Shown here piece by piece: positions 36,931-47,765 of a stretch of DNA of 58,995 nucleotides. The notes below the pieces were generated by a model. The model searched no databases and was not told the DNA's origin. It was given only the letters and a program-made list of their open reading frames with translations. The stretch's first letter is position 1; every line of letters begins with the position of its first letter. The stretch comes from Roseibacillus sp. (GTDB lineage Bacteria > Verrucomicrobiota > Verrucomicrobiia > Verrucomicrobiales > Akkermansiaceae), in NCBI GenBank assembly GCA_028821775.1, contig JAPKFB010000029.1, positions 1-58,995 on the forward strand. The letters run 5' to 3'. Both the position numbers and the translations under genes were made by a program.

Positions 36931-39912
36931 ATGATCGCCGCCAGACACATGCGACTCATCCTGCTGAGCATCGCCATTCCGGCCGTCGCACTTCCCCTGG
37001 GTGCCGAAGAAATCGCTCTCGAGCACTGGGCCTTCCAACCCCTCAAGGTCGTCGCACCTCCCGGGGCGGACCCGCATCCCATCGATGCCTTCATCAATCG
37101 TAAACTGAGAGCGGCTACCCTTGCGCACTCCCCGCCCGCAGATCGCATCTCCTTGATTCGCCGACTCTCCCATGACCTTCATGGGCTTCCGCCCATCCCC
37201 CACGAGACAGCGGCCTTTCTAACAGACCAGAACCCGGGAGCCGTTTCCAAACTCATCGATCGCCTCCTCGCCAACTCACGCTATGGCGAGCGGTGGGCTC
37301 AGCATTGGCTCGATCTGGTGCGCTACGCAGACACTCATGGCTTCGAGGTGAACACCGAACGCCCGAACGCCTGGCCCTACCGGGACTACGTCATCCGCGC
37401 CCTCAACGAGGACCTGCCCTACCAACAGTTCATCCTCCAACAACTGGCTGGCGATGCGGTAGCGGAAGATGCCGCCACCGGCTTCCTGGTCGCCTCCGCG
37501 GTGTTGCTTCCAGGACAAATCGGCAAAGACGACGCCTCCAAACGACTGGCCCGACAGGATTCCCTCGACGAAATGATCGTGGCGACGAGCGACACCTTCC
37601 TCGGGCTGAGCATCGGCTGCGCCCGCTGTCATGATCACAAGTTCGATCCCATTTCCCAGCGCGACTACTATGCCATGCAGGCCTTCTTCGCGGGCGTGGA
37701 CTACGGGGAACGTCCTCTCCACGATCCCGAGACGGCCGCCAGGATGACCGCGAACACCAAGCAGCTCGCGGTCCTTCGGGAACGCCTCGATGGCCTGCAA
37801 CCACCGGCAGACACCAAGCGCACCATTCTGATCGACGACGAAGACCCCGCCCTGACTACTCATCTCAAGAAAAAGAATGGGCACGGCACCAATCCGGCCG
37901 GAACCCAGCGGGGTTACCAGGACGACCCCGGGAGCGCCGCCCATCACCCCAACATCAGCGCGAGCCGTTATACCTGGTGGGACAACACCGCAGGGGAAGA
38001 TGTCTTCACCTACAATCCAGCCACCTCCGGCCGCTACCGCCTCTGGATCTCCTGGGGCGTGCACGGAAGCGGCGTCCACACTCGCGATGCCCGCTATGTC
38101 CTCGATCGTGACGGCGACCTCCAAACGAAAGGTGACCAGCATGAGATTGCCCGCGCCGACCAGTTTTTCTTCGCGGGCGTCGCCGAGGGTCTCACCGAGA
38201 AGAAGCCCCTCTGGAGTGGCTTGCAGGATGCAGGTATTCACGAGTTGGGAAAGACGAGCCGTCTCATCCTCCGCGGTGGGGAGACCGGAACCGGGATCAC
38301 CGCGGATGTGATCCTGCTGCGGGAAGACCTCGATCCACAGGAGCATCCCAGCCTCCGACCTCCAGCAAATCCCACCCGCAATGTCGAACGCTTCCCGCCG
38401 GTGAAGGCCCGGTTCGTCCGCCTCACTGCTCACGCCACCACCAACAACAACCAATACGAACCGTGCATCGATGAACTCGAAGTGTTCAGCGCAGGCACCC
38501 AACAGAACGTCGCGCTTGGGGGCACTCCCACCTCCTCCGGCAACCGTCACGGCGACCCCCAGCACCAGCTCCAGCACCTCAACGATGGACTCTACGGCAA
38601 TAGCAAGAGCTGGATCGCGGACACCATCGGCCGCGGTTGGGTGCAGATCGAATTGACCACCCCAGCCGTCATCGACCGCGTCGTGTGGGGACGGGATCGC
38701 GATGGCAAATTCCTCGACCGTCTCGCTCATCGCTATGAAATCGAAGTGGCGCTAGAACCGGACCGGTGGCAGAGGGTGGCGAGTTCGGACGATCGCGCCC
38801 CTTACGGCTCTCCCTTTGATTCCACGGCCGCCCTCCTGCGCAACCTCCCCGCCGAGGCATCCCCCTCGATTCGAAGCGACGCCAACAAGCTGCGTCAACT
38901 AGCGAACGAGCAGGCGGGCTTGCAAAGCGCGCAGACCGTCTACGCGGGCAAGTTCCGTCCTCCCGACAAAACCTATCTCCTCCACCGGGGAGACCCCGAA
39001 CAGAAGGGCGAGAAGGTGCGTCCGGCCATTCCAAGCGCGCTCGGACGCCTTGCCCTTGCTCCAGACGCCTCGGAACAGGATCGCCGCCTCGCTCTTGCAC
39101 ACTGGATTGCAAGCAAAGACAATCCCCTCACCGCCCGGGTGATCGTCAATCGCATTTGGCAATACCACTTCGGGCGCGGGCTGGTCGACACCGCGAGTGA
39201 CTTCGGTCTCAACGGAACCAGGCCCAGCCACCCCGAACTCCTCGACTGGCTCGCCGCGGAATTCATCAAGGGTGGTTGGTCGATCAAGAACCTCCATCGG
39301 CTCATTCTGAATTCCGCCACCTACCAGCAATCCAGCAGCGCAAGCCCGGAAGCGATCGAGAAGGATGCCGAGGCGAACCTCCTCTCCAGATTTCCCATGC
39401 GCAGACTGGAGGCCGAAGCCATCCGCGATGGCATCCTGGCCGTGAGCGGAAACCTGAATCTCAAAATGGGCGGTCCCGGCTTCAACTTTTTCAAATCACG
39501 CGGTGGACTGAGCGGATTCCCCATCGTCGAGAATTTTAAGGCCGAGGGACTGCGGCGCATGATATACGCCCACAAGGTCCGCATGGAACGTGCGCCCGTT
39601 TTTGGAGCCTTCGACTGCCCCGATGCAGGCCAAGCCACGCCGCGACGCAGCCGGGCTATCACGGCCTTGCAAGCCCTCAACCTCTTCAACAGCAAATTCG
39701 TCGTCCAGCAGTCCAGGGTGTTCGCGAAGCGAGTGCAAACAGAGGTCGGTAAGGACCAGGAGGCCCAGGTGACTCGCGCTTTCCAGTTGGCTCTCAACCG
39801 AAATCCTACCCACCACGAAAGCACGAGGTGTCAGCAGGTCATCGCGGAGCACGGCCTCTCCACCCTCTGTCGCGCCCTTCTCAACAGCAACGAGTTTGTC
39901 TTCATGCGATGA
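36931..39912 (+). CDS. DUF1549/DUF1553 protein with CxxCH motif and inserted discoidin-like domain
   Basis: The 993-residue exported protein (signal ~1-25) has a DUF1549 domain (about 45-255). It includes [21 protein letters not shown] and [26 protein letters not shown] is a c-type heme-like CxxCH site. A middle region (about 330-650) holds carbohydrate-binding-like and F5/8-type-C (discoidin) sequence, [16 protein letters not shown] and [26 protein letters not shown]-terminal DUF1553 domain (about 690-990) has [20 protein letters not shown] and [14 protein letters not shown]. Such proteins pair with DUF1501 proteins in Planctomycetota and Verrucomicrobiota and are thought to act in polysaccharide use. 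Its stop overlaps the next start (ATGA). Confidence 0.93.
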   Translation: MIAARHMRLILLSIAIPAVALPLGAEEIALEHWAFQPLKVVAPPGADPHPIDAFINRKLRAATLAHSPPADRISLIRRLSHDLHGLPPIPHETAAFLTDQNPGAVSKLIDRLLANSRYGERWAQHWLDLVRYADTHGFEVNTERPNAWPYRDYVIRALNEDLPYQQFILQQLAGDAVAEDAATGFLVASAVLLPGQIGKDDASKRLARQDSLDEMIVATSDTFLGLSIGCARCHDHKFDPISQRDYYAMQAFFAGVDYGERPLHDPETAARMTANTKQLAVLRERLDGLQPPADTKRTILIDDEDPALTTHLKKKNGHGTNPAGTQRGYQDDPGSAAHHPNISASRYTWWDNTAGEDVFTYNPATSGRYRLWISWGVHGSGVHTRDARYVLDRDGDLQTKGDQHEIARADQFFFAGVAEGLTEKKPLWSGLQDAGIHELGKTSRLILRGGETGTGITADVILLREDLDPQEHPSLRPPANPTRNVERFPPVKARFVRLTAHATTNNNQYEPCIDELEVFSAGTQQNVALGGTPTSSGNRHGDPQHQLQHLNDGLYGNSKSWIADTIGRGWVQIELTTPAVIDRVVWGRDRDGKFLDRLAHRYEIEVALEPDRWQRVASSDDRAPYGSPFDSTAALLRNLPAEASPSIRSDANKLRQLANEQAGLQSAQTVYAGKFRPPDKTYLLHRGDPEQKGEKVRPAIPSALGRLALAPDASEQDRRLALAHWIASKDNPLTARVIVNRIWQYHFGRGLVDTASDFGLNGTRPSHPELLDWLAAEFIKGGWSIKNLHRLILNSATYQQSSSASPEAIEKDAEANLLSRFPMRRLEAEAIRDGILAVSGNLNLKMGGPGFNFFKSRGGLSGFPIVENFKAEGLRRMIYAHKVRMERAPVFGAFDCPDAGQATPRRSRAITALQALNLFNSKFVVQQSRVFAKRVQTEVGKDQEAQVTRAFQLALNRNPTHHESTRCQQVIAEHGLSTLCRALLNSNEFVFMR

Positions 39913-41378
39913 GCAGACTGCCCTACACCGCTGCCACAGGCCGGGCCTGGCTCGACCGGCGCGAGTTCCTGGCCCGAACTTCGACCGGACTTGGCGCCAT
40001 CGCCTTGACCAGCATGCTGGGACAGGAAGGCCTCCTCGCAGGCTCTGGGCCAACCATCGATCCGACCCGGCCTCACGCCTCGCGATCGCCCCACTATACG
40101 GCCAAGGCCAAGAACGTTCTCGTGATCTTCTGCGCCGGCGCCTGCAGCCAGTTGGAAACCTGGGACTACAAGCCGGCACTGATCAAGCACGACGGCCAAC
40201 CGCTCAAGGGTGGCCCGCCGATCACCTTTCAGGGACCCTCCGGGAATCTTGCGCGACCGCAGTACGAGTTCCGACCGCGCGGCCAGTGCGGGAAGATGGT
40301 CTCCGACCTGCTTCCGCACTTGGGTGAGCTCGTCGACGAGATGGCCTTTGTCCACTCCCTCACCAGCAAGACCAACACCCACGGACCGGCGGAGAACTTT
40401 CTCTCCACCGGCTTTGTCCTCGATGGCTTCCCAAGCCTCGGCGCCTGGTTGACCTACGCCCTCGGCACCGAAAACCAGGACCTTCCCGCCTTCGTCGCCA
40501 TCCCCGACCCTCGCGGAGTTCCCCAAGCCAGCATCAACAATTGGGGACCCGGATTTCTTCCTGCCGAGTTCCAGGGCACGCCCTTCAGCGCCAAGGATCC
40601 CGTGCGCAATCTTGTTCCTCCAGCCAGCGTGAGCACCTCGCAAAATACAGCCGCCCGGGCTCTCCTCAGGGAACTCAATCAGGAACACCTCCGTCACCAT
40701 CCCGGAGAAAGCGCTCTCGCGGCCCGTATCGCCAGTTATGAACTCGCCGCCCGGATGCAGCTCAGCATCCCAGAAATCAGCGACCTCACGACCGAGCCCG
40801 CCCACATCCTCAAAATGTACGGCGCGGATAACTCCAAAAACCCTCTCAAGGTTGGCTTTGCGCGCAACTGCATCCTCGCTCGACGCTTGATCGAGAACGG
40901 AGTCCGCTTCGTTCAGCTCTTCAATGGCGCCTACGCCAGTGGCGGCAAACTCAACTGGGATGGCCACAACGCCCTGCGCGAACAATACGATGTCCACGGC
41001 CCCATCATGGACCAACCGGCCGCCGCTCTCTTGCGCGACCTCAAACAACGCGGTCTACTGCAAGACACCCTCGTGGTTTGGTGCACCGAGTTTGGGCGCA
41101 TGCCCATGTTCCAAAAGGGCGCCAAGGGCCGCGATCACAATCCCGATGGGTTCACCGCCTGGCTCGCCGGGGCCGGGGTGAAGGCGGGAGTGAGTCATGG
41201 TGCCACCGACGAACTCGGCCGCAAGGCCGTCGATCAGGTCCTCTCCATCCACGACCTCAACGCCACCATCCTCCACCTCCTCGGACTCGACCACAAGGCC
41301 CTCACCTTCCGCCACAACGGCGTCGAACGCAGACTCACCGATGTCCACGGCCACGTCATCAAGGAGATCCTGGCCTAG
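39909..41378 (+). CDS. DUF1501 (sulfatase-fold) protein with Tat-like signal
   Basis: The 489-residue protein starts by ATGA overlap with the DUF1549/DUF1553 gene. [20 protein letters not shown] is a Tat-like signal (R-R-x-F-L). The core is DUF1501, an alkaline-phosphatase/sulfatase-superfamily relative. It has [47 protein letters not shown] and [19 protein letters not shown], which match the metal-site loops. It lacks the sulfatase formylglycine motif. The pair is a common operon in these phyla; the substrate is unknown. Confidence 0.92.
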   Translation: MSRLPYTAATGRAWLDRREFLARTSTGLGAIALTSMLGQEGLLAGSGPTIDPTRPHASRSPHYTAKAKNVLVIFCAGACSQLETWDYKPALIKHDGQPLKGGPPITFQGPSGNLARPQYEFRPRGQCGKMVSDLLPHLGELVDEMAFVHSLTSKTNTHGPAENFLSTGFVLDGFPSLGAWLTYALGTENQDLPAFVAIPDPRGVPQASINNWGPGFLPAEFQGTPFSAKDPVRNLVPPASVSTSQNTAARALLRELNQEHLRHHPGESALAARIASYELAARMQLSIPEISDLTTEPAHILKMYGADNSKNPLKVGFARNCILARRLIENGVRFVQLFNGAYASGGKLNWDGHNALREQYDVHGPIMDQPAAALLRDLKQRGLLQDTLVVWCTEFGRMPMFQKGAKGRDHNPDGFTAWLAGAGVKAGVSHGATDELGRKAVDQVLSIHDLNATILHLLGLDHKALTFRHNGVERRLTDVHGHVIKEILA

Positions 41379-41448
41379 GGTGTCCTCCGGCCTCCTGTCC
41401 GCAGGTATACGGATTGCCCTCTCGCCCCGAACGATCTAGCGTCCTCCC

Positions 41449-42099
41449 GTGCTTCGATTTCGCCTCTTCGGATTTCCCATCACCGTCCAACCATGGCACT
41501 GGCTCGTCCTGGCCCTTCTTTCGGGAGGGTTGATGCACATCAACAATCGGGAGACCCTCGCCTACGTCCTGATGTTCGTCGCCGCCGGCTTCGTCTCGAT
41601 CCTCATTCACGAGCTTGGGCACGCCTTCACCAGCAGACGGTTTGGTTGTCAGCGGGTCGAGATCGTCATGCATGGGTTTGGAGGGGTTGCGATTTCTCAC
41701 AATCCGCGCTTTACCCGGGGACAGCACATCTGGATCAGCATTGCAGGGCCTGCGGTCCAAATCTTGGCCGGAAGCCTCGTTTTCTTCTTCTTTTGGAATG
41801 ACCTCATCCCAGACATCCCGATTCAATCTCTTCTCGCCTCTTTCATGGTGGTCAGTTTTTTCTGGGCCCTGATCAACCTTCTCCCGGTCTATCCTCTCGA
41901 TGGTGGACAAATCCTCTGGCACGCACTTGGACCAATGCAAAAATCTCTCACCCTCCGTATCAGCATGTTCACAGCCGTCGTGGTTGGCCTCTTTTTGTTC
42001 CTCTGGCTCAAGGAGATCCTCTTCCCAATCATCCTCGGCTTCATGGCCTACCAGAACTACAAGATGCTCATCGAACCGACTCCGCGCCGTCCGTGGTAG
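41449..42099 (+). CDS. Site-2 protease family (M50) membrane metalloprotease
   Basis: The 216-residue, six-helix membrane protein has the zinc motif HELGHAF (about 54-60) and the second metal motif NLLPVYPLDGGQ. The segment VIMHGFGGVA between them is typical of short M50 proteases. A GTG at 41449 is the start. These enzymes cut other membrane proteins in regulatory cascades; the target is not evident, and no anti-sigma factor is adjacent. Confidence 0.9.
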   Translation: MLRFRLFGFPITVQPWHWLVLALLSGGLMHINNRETLAYVLMFVAAGFVSILIHELGHAFTSRRFGCQRVEIVMHGFGGVAISHNPRFTRGQHIWISIAGPAVQILAGSLVFFFFWNDLIPDIPIQSLLASFMVVSFFWALINLLPVYPLDGGQILWHALGPMQKSLTLRISMFTAVVVGLFLFLWLKEILFPIILGFMAYQNYKMLIEPTPRRPW

Positions 42100-42132
42100 C
42101 AACCAGCGTTTGTTGGGACAGCGTCGTAGCTG

Positions 42133-42465
42133 CTAGAAAAACACGAGCCGCCCTCCGGCCAGGACCGCGAAGATGACCACCAGCCATTCAAAGAGGCGCT
42201 GAGAGACCACCTGCACGAGACGCCTCCCGCGAGTGCGCCACCCGGTCAAACCAGACCCTCGAGCAACGCCGAAAGAGCGGATAAACCGTAAGATCCGCCA
42301 GGATCAGCATCGGGAGCAGGACCCCCACGGAAGGCTTCCCAAAGAGCTCAACCATGATCGAGACCGCAATGAGGCCGACCCCCCAAAGCCAGCCTTCGAA
42401 ATTCCCACCGCCAGAGCCGCCACGATCGCCAAGCTCCACTGTAGCGTCGAGAGCTCAAAATCCAT
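42133..42465 (-). pseudogene. TauE/SafE-family permease remnant
   Basis: From ATG 42465 the minus strand reads [29 protein letters not shown], a TauE/SafE N-terminus. A one-base deletion in a G run near 42385 shifts the frame, after which the protein continues as [20 protein letters not shown] and [18 protein letters not shown]. The central ~150 residues are then missing, and a third frame gives the family C-terminus RLFEWLVVIFAVLAGGRLVFF with stop at 42133. The remnant is 333 bp against about 750 bp in intact genes. A frameshift could be a sequence error, but the internal loss cannot. Confidence 0.8.
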
Positions 42466-42589
42466 TCGCAGGCGATGTTGCCCGCATTCCCGGGCGAGAC
42501 AAGCCCGTGGAGGCGCTTTGTCCCCCCTCCGACAGAAGATTCAGGCTTGGCGCTTGAAATGCGCCGCCACGGACCTAACTTCCGCCGCC

Positions 42590-43873
42590 ATGAAAATTGT
42601 CGTCGCCTACTCGGGAGGTCTGGACACCTCCGTTTTGCTCACGTGGCTCAAGGAGACCTACCATGCCGACATCATCGCCTACTGTGCGGACGTCGGCCAG
42701 GGAGAGGAACTCGATGGTCTGGAGGAGAAGGCTCTAACCACCGGAGCGAGCAAGTGCTTCATCGGCGATATGCGGGAAGAATTCGCCCGTGATTTCATCT
42801 ACCCGATGTTCCAAGCCAATGCGCTCTACGAAGGTCGCTACCTCCTGGGCACCTCCATCGCGCGCCCTTGCATCGCCAAGGGCATGCTCGACATCGCCCT
42901 ACAGGAAGGTGCCGACGCCATCGCGCACGGAGCCACCGGCAAGGGCAACGACCAGGTCCGCTTCGAACTCAGCGCCGCCAGCCTCGCTCCAAACGTCGAG
43001 GTCATCGCTCCCTGGCGCCAGGCCCGCTTCCGTGAACAATTCCCAGGGCGCACCGAGATGATCGAGTATGCCGAGGCCAACAACATTCCCATTCAGGCTT
43101 CCATGAAGAAGCCCTATTCGATGGATCGCAACCTCCTCCACATCTCCTTCGAAGCAGGGATGTTGGAAGATCCCTGGTACGACGGCACCACCAAAGCCGA
43201 TCGTGAGATGTACGTTCTCTCCGTTTCGCCCGAAGAGGCTCCGGACAAGGCGCAGTACATCCAGCTTCTCTTCGAGAAAGGCGATGCGATCGGATTTCAA
43301 GCGGACGGGCAAGACGAGTTTCTCGCCAGTCTCCCCGATGTCATGGTGGAAGGAGAACGCGACGGTTACACTCTCCTCTCCCCCTTCGGGATGATGCGCG
43401 TGCTCAACACCCTCGGTGGGCAGCATGGCATTGGCCGAATCGACATCGTGGAGAATCGCTTCGTCGGGATGAAGTCCCGCGGAATTTATGAGACCCCCGG
43501 AGGCACCATCCTGCTGGCCGCCCATCGCGATCTCGAGACCCTCACCATGGACCGCGAAGCGATGCAGATCCGCGACAGCCTCATCCCCAAGTATGCCCAA
43601 CTCGTCTACAATGGATTCTGGTTCGCTCCGGAACGCGTCGCCCTGCAGGCCCTCGTGACCGAGACCCAGCAAACGGTGACCGGCGAAGTGCGCCTCAAGC
43701 TCTACAAGGGCAACATCATGAATGCGGGCCGCCGATCCCCTCTCTCGCTTTACAGCGAGGATGTCGCCACCATGGAAGGCGGCGCCGAAGAGGCCTACAA
43801 TCAGGACGACGCTTCCGGATTCATCTCTCTCAATGCCCTCCGTCTCAAAGCCAGCGCGCGCCAGGGGCAGTAG
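42590..43873 (+). CDS. argG: Argininosuccinate synthase
   Basis: ArgG joins citrulline and aspartate using ATP in arginine synthesis. The 427-residue protein starts [15 protein letters not shown] (the PP-loop SGGLDTS), with [21 protein letters not shown] and the C-terminal [12 protein letters not shown] as family markers. ATG 42590 is the first that gives the domain; earlier in-frame codons lie over the tauE remnant. No other arg genes are adjacent and no Arg box was recognised. Confidence 0.97.
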   Translation: MKIVVAYSGGLDTSVLLTWLKETYHADIIAYCADVGQGEELDGLEEKALTTGASKCFIGDMREEFARDFIYPMFQANALYEGRYLLGTSIARPCIAKGMLDIALQEGADAIAHGATGKGNDQVRFELSAASLAPNVEVIAPWRQARFREQFPGRTEMIEYAEANNIPIQASMKKPYSMDRNLLHISFEAGMLEDPWYDGTTKADREMYVLSVSPEEAPDKAQYIQLLFEKGDAIGFQADGQDEFLASLPDVMVEGERDGYTLLSPFGMMRVLNTLGGQHGIGRIDIVENRFVGMKSRGIYETPGGTILLAAHRDLETLTMDREAMQIRDSLIPKYAQLVYNGFWFAPERVALQALVTETQQTVTGEVRLKLYKGNIMNAGRRSPLSLYSEDVATMEGGAEEAYNQDDASGFISLNALRLKASARQGQ

Positions 43874-43900
43874 AACTTCGAAAACCGACTCGAACAGATC

Positions 43901-44833
43901 CTAGTCACCGAGCTCCGCCCGCCAGGGTGGGTCGCAACCGGCTCGCGCACAAGTCACTCCAGCGGCCGCGGTCGCGAAGGACAAGAGGCCCTCCATCTGC
44001 TCTCCGGTGAGCTCCTTCAAGGCGCCCTTGGAGAGGGCGTCCTTCTCCGCCAACCACGCCAGGGTGGCCGCCATGAAGGTGTCGCCTGCGCCGATCGAAT
44101 CGACAAGTTCGATCTCGCCGCCCGGAATGTCACAAGCTCCCCGCGCCCCTCGCGCCGAAGCCCCCTCCCCTCCTCGGGTGAGCAGAACGAGGGCGACTCC
44201 CTGCATGACCATCTCGAAAGCGAACTCCTCTTCATCCTTACCGGGCTCGAGCCAGTCCAGGTCTTCATCGCTCAACTTGAGGATGTCCGCCCGGGGCAGG
44301 AGTGCACGCAGTCGCTCCCGGGCGAGCTCAGGGTCCTGCATCAGCATGGGGCGGATATTGGGATCGATTGAAATCACCCGCTCGCCTGCCTCGCGCTTCA
44401 CGAGGGTTTCCAGCGCACTGGCGATGGGTTCCATCGTCAGGGAAAAGGAACCAACATGCAGCGCCCGAACTTCCGCCGGAAGCGTTGCAGGCAACTCGTC
44501 CTCGCTCAGGCTCACCCCCGCCGTGCCCTCGGTGTAAAACAGGTAGCGCACACCTTTCCTTTCCGGATCCAAGCCTGCAATCGCCAGCGTGCTCGGCTGA
44601 TCCGTGGTGGGACAGAGCGACAGGTCGACCTCGCTCGCCACCAACGCGGCAGTGAGGCGCCGCCCAAACTCATCTGTCGACTGACGCGAGAGAAAGCTCA
44701 CTGGCAAGCCGAGCCGACCCGCCGCCAGCGCCACGTTGAAGGGCGATCCACCGGGTAGCGCGAGGAAGGACTGCCCCCCTTCGCCCTCGCGCTCGACCAT
44801 GTCGATGAGACACTCTCCACCGACAACGATCAT
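43901..44833 (-). CDS. PfkB-family carbohydrate kinase (fructokinase-like)
   Basis: The 310-residue kinase has the PfkB N-terminal signature GGSPFNVALAAGRLG and the C-terminal active-site motif DSIGAGDTFMAATLA. FYTEGTAGVSLSEDELP is typical of fructokinase-like members. Its ATG overlaps the stop of the upstream sugar ABC ATPase gene (ATGA), so it probably phosphorylates the sugar brought in by that transporter. Ribose or fructose are plausible; the specificity cannot be read. Confidence 0.92.
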   Translation of the reverse strand: MIVVGGECLIDMVEREGEGGQSFLALPGGSPFNVALAAGRLGLPVSFLSRQSTDEFGRRLTAALVASEVDLSLCPTTDQPSTLAIAGLDPERKGVRYLFYTEGTAGVSLSEDELPATLPAEVRALHVGSFSLTMEPIASALETLVKREAGERVISIDPNIRPMLMQDPELARERLRALLPRADILKLSDEDLDWLEPGKDEEEFAFEMVMQGVALVLLTRGGEGASARGARGACDIPGGEIELVDSIGAGDTFMAATLAWLAEKDALSKGALKELTGEQMEGLLSFATAAAGVTCARAGCDPPWRAELGD

Positions 44834-46341
44834 GCCACCGCGAGATTCATGAGGTCTTCCTGGCTCGCACTCTTTACATCAGTGACCTCACCGGTGATCC
44901 GCCCTTCGTGCATGACCAACACGCGATCAGCCATGCCAAGCACTTCGGGCAATTCCGAGCTGATCATGAGAATCGCTTTTCCCTGGGCGGCCAACTCCTG
45001 AATGAGAAGGTAAATCTCATACTTCGTTCCGACATCGATCCCGCGAGTCGGTTCGTCGAAAATGATCACTTCGCAATTCTGCTGGAGCCACTTGGCCAAC
45101 ACGACCTTCTGTTGGTTTCCCCCGGAGAGATTTTTTGCCAGTTCATCCTGATGGGGAATCTTGATCCGCAGGGTATCGACGTAGTTCCCAAATTTCTCGC
45201 GCTCGAGTTGTTGATTCACAAATCCTCCCCGCGTGAACTGGGCCAGGTTGGGTAAACCGAAGTTCTCCCTCACGGACTGCATCAGGACGAGTCCCTGGCC
45301 CTTTCGATCTTCGGTCAGCAGTCCGATCCCGGCTCGAATGGCATCGCGAGGGCTGCGAATTTTCAGGACCTTGCCGTCCAGGACGATGGATCCGGTCTCG
45401 CGGCGATCGGCCCCAAAAATCAGGCGCACCGTTTCAGTCCGACCCGCCCCCACCAAGCCCGTGAGGGCGAGAATCTCCCCAGCCTTCACCGCAAAGGAAA
45501 CATCCTTCACGGATGATCCGCGACCCAGTCCGCTCACGACCAGGCGCTCTGCGCCGATCGTTGGAGTGCGGGTCGGAAACTCCTTCTCCAGCTTGCGGCC
45601 CACCATCAATTCAATCAACCCCTCGCGATTGAGATCCGCAGTGACCCGGGTGCCAACGTGTTCCCCATCGCGGAGCACCATGATGCGGTCGGCAATCTGG
45701 TAAATCTCTTCCAGGCGATGACTGATGTAGATGATCCCCAATCCTTCTGCGCGGAGATCGCGCACGATCGCGAGAAGGCGGGCGACCTCCTGTGGCGTGA
45801 GGGATGCGCTGGGTTCATCCATGACGAGCAGGCGAGCATGCTGGGAAAGCGCCTTGGCGATCTCGACCACCTGTTGCTGGGCCACCGTCAGGTTCGCGCA
45901 ACGCTCATCGGGATCGATCTCGGTTCCGAGACGTTCAAACAATTCCAGCGTCTGTCGGCGCTCTTCACTCAAATCGACAAATCCGCCCTTTATCTTCTCC
46001 CGGCCCAGAAAAATGTTTTCCCGTGCCGTCAGGTGAGGAACCAGATTGAATTCTTGGTAAATGATTCCGATCCCCGCGGCCTGGCTCATGGAAGGGGTGG
46101 AGAGATTGGTATCCCGACCGTTGACCAAGAGCGTTCCCTTGGTCGGAGTGTGCGCGCCGCCCAGGATCTTGATCAAGGTGCTCTTGCCCGCCCCGTTCTC
46201 GCCGAGGAGAGCCAATACTTCACCGGGCGCCAGGGAAAGGCCGACCCCCTTCAGGGCCTGCACTCCCGGGAAGGACTTCTCGATCTCCTGCATCTCGAGG
46301 AGCGGGACGGCTGCTGCAGTGCTCGAACTTACCATGGGCAT
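44830..46341 (-). CDS. Sugar ABC transporter ATP-binding protein (RbsA/MglA type)
   Basis: The 503-residue protein is a double ATPase. Domain one has GENGAGKST and a normal Walker B (VMDEPSASL). Domain two has the degenerate P-loop GLVGAGRTE, the signature NLSGGNQQKV and FDEPTRGIDVGTKYEIY, as in ribose/galactose importers. It belongs with a permease and a binding protein, but neither is in the window; only the kinase follows. The start at 46341 or 46335 cannot be decided. Confidence 0.94.
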   Translation of the reverse strand: MPMVSSSTAAAVPLLEMQEIEKSFPGVQALKGVGLSLAPGEVLALLGENGAGKSTLIKILGGAHTPTKGTLLVNGRDTNLSTPSMSQAAGIGIIYQEFNLVPHLTARENIFLGREKIKGGFVDLSEERRQTLELFERLGTEIDPDERCANLTVAQQQVVEIAKALSQHARLLVMDEPSASLTPQEVARLLAIVRDLRAEGLGIIYISHRLEEIYQIADRIMVLRDGEHVGTRVTADLNREGLIELMVGRKLEKEFPTRTPTIGAERLVVSGLGRGSSVKDVSFAVKAGEILALTGLVGAGRTETVRLIFGADRRETGSIVLDGKVLKIRSPRDAIRAGIGLLTEDRKGQGLVLMQSVRENFGLPNLAQFTRGGFVNQQLEREKFGNYVDTLRIKIPHQDELAKNLSGGNQQKVVLAKWLQQNCEVIIFDEPTRGIDVGTKYEIYLLIQELAAQGKAILMISSELPEVLGMADRVLVMHEGRITGEVTDVKSASQEDLMNLAVA

Positions 46342-47000
46342 CCTGACCTGAAGGCGGCTTCAGGCTGGGATCTTTCTCGGCATCGCCCTTCTTGTAAAGG
46401 GTCGTCCTTCGGCTTGCCGCTCGGAAGAAACGCAAGGCCTTCCCGCATCCTCGTTTGGGAAGGGGATCTTCGCGCTCACCACCGTGAGGCAGCTCCTGCG
46501 CGATCTCTCTCGGTCTACTCCGATTCGGACAAACTGTCCGGCTCGACCCCGTCTGCACGGGGCGTCTCTTCCGACGACGCAGAGGGAGGGGATTGGTCTC
46601 AGCAGGCCACCAACCGATATCTCAGGTCGACTGGCTCAGTCTCGCGAGCAGGGCGCTCTTCCATGCGGCCACTGCGGATGAGGGCCCGCACCACCAGAAC
46701 GCTACGGGTGCGACTCAATCCCCAGGAATCCGCAAGTTGCTCCAGGGATCTCCAGGGAGCACACGCATGCGAGGTTTGATTTCTACGATTGTTTCTCATT
46801 GTTGGGGGGGCTTCTCATAGTTAAGACGTAAACGTCCCGGTCGATAGTCACAGTAATTCATCTTTGCCTTTTCGCAACGAAGCCTCTCAAATACCCGCAA
46901 CTTGAGTTGATGGAAACATTCCCCATTCCGTGCTATTGTTATGGTTCCCCCCGTCTCCAGGCGGACGTGAATTGGTTACGATCTTTTTCTGATACTCCAG
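46342..47000. other. Mostly gene-free stretch before tag
   Basis: Other than one possible small winged-helix frame, no gene is convincing. A TGCTATTGT extended -10-like element lies about 70-80 bp before tag, without a well-spaced -35. A run of seven G occurs near 46805. The part nearest the ABC ATPase has no readable permease or binding-protein remnant. Confidence 0.4.
46599..46799 (-). CDS. Possible small winged-helix protein or regulator fragment
   Basis: The 66-residue frame contains RSLEQLADSWGLSRTRSVLV, a good helix-turn-helix, then VRALIRSGRMEERPA and a strand-like LRYRLV end, as in winged-helix domains. It lies 257 bp upstream of the sugar ABC ATPase on the same strand, where a sugar-responsive regulator would be expected. 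It is too short for a complete regulator and may be a remnant, or chance. Confidence 0.3.
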   Translation of the reverse strand: MRNNRRNQTSHACAPWRSLEQLADSWGLSRTRSVLVVRALIRSGRMEERPARETEPVDLRYRLVAC

Positions 47001-47645
47001 ATGAGTAGCGGCGTTGTGAGAGGCGGGGACGGCATTGCGCGTTGTTGGTGGGGCGCCGCCCCCGAGGACTATTGCACCTACCACGACGAAGAATGGGGCT
47101 ACCCTGTCACCGATGATCGCCGCCTCTTCGAGAAAATCTGCCTCGAAGGATTTCAGTCCGGTCTGAGCTGGCTCACCATCCTGCGCAAACGGGAACACTT
47201 TCGCCAGGGGTTCGCAAATTTCGAATTCCGAAAGGTGGCTCGCTTTGCTGAGCGCGATGTCCAACGACTTCTTCTGGACGCCGGAATTGTGCGCCACCGG
47301 AAGAAGATTGAGTCCACCATCAACAATGCAATCCGTGCCTGCGAGTTGGTGGAGGAATTCGGATCCCTCGCCGCCTACTTCTGGCAGTTCGAACCTCCGC
47401 AAAGCGAACGTCCTCGCCGCATGAGCAAGGCCGCGCTCGGCAAGATGTCCAACACCCCCACCTCAACCAGACTGAGCAAGAATCTCAAAGCGCGCGGCTG
47501 GTCCTTCATCGGCCCGACCACCGCCTACGCATTCATGCAGGCCATGGGCTTGGTCAACGACCACCTCGAGACTTGTGCAACTCGGCAACACGTAGCCGCC
47601 CTGAGGCGCGACTTGGTCCCTCCCATCGCCCGTCGTGATTCGTGA
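47001..47645 (+). CDS. tag: DNA-3-methyladenine glycosylase I
   Basis: Tag removes 3-methyladenine from DNA. The 214-residue product has RCWWGAAPEDYCTYHDEEWG (the N-terminal zinc/Trp signature), FEKICLEGFQSGLSWLTIL and the helix-hairpin-helix-like RGWSFIGPTTAYAFMQAMGLVNDH. Zinc ligands are the N-terminal Cys and His and late HLETC. All key residues look intact. Confidence 0.95.
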   Translation: MSSGVVRGGDGIARCWWGAAPEDYCTYHDEEWGYPVTDDRRLFEKICLEGFQSGLSWLTILRKREHFRQGFANFEFRKVARFAERDVQRLLLDAGIVRHRKKIESTINNAIRACELVEEFGSLAAYFWQFEPPQSERPRRMSKAALGKMSNTPTSTRLSKNLKARGWSFIGPTTAYAFMQAMGLVNDHLETCATRQHVAALRRDLVPPIARRDS

Positions 47646-47721
47646 GTTTCCAGAACCACTTCCCCCGCAAATCTTGCCCGAATCGCCAGCGGAGCAGTTG
47701 GCTACAGGTATTACAGCTCTA

Positions 47722-47749
47722 TTGACCTTCGCCCTATTCTTGGTAAAAT
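47722..47749 (+). promoter_or_regulatory. Sigma-70-type promoter for the 90-codon gene
   Basis: TTGACC (47722-47727) and TAAAAT (47744-47749) are separated by 16 bp and stand 16 bp before the ATG at 47766. It is the best consensus-like promoter I found in the window. The short leader implies transcription starts almost at the start codon. Confidence 0.55.
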
Positions 47750-47765
47750 CTCCCTCCCCTGCACG

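Noticed and set aside
37276..38730. 484-codon open frame antisense to the DUF1549/DUF1553 gene
   Set aside because: No family features, and the opposite strand has clear domains. The same holds for long antisense frames at 1874-3061, 39831-41048, 20068-21261 and 35469-36761.
46220..46558. 112-codon minus-strand frame ahead of the ABC ATPase start
   Set aside because: Overlaps the ATPase start and has no domain features; its Arg/Pro/Gly content fits chance.
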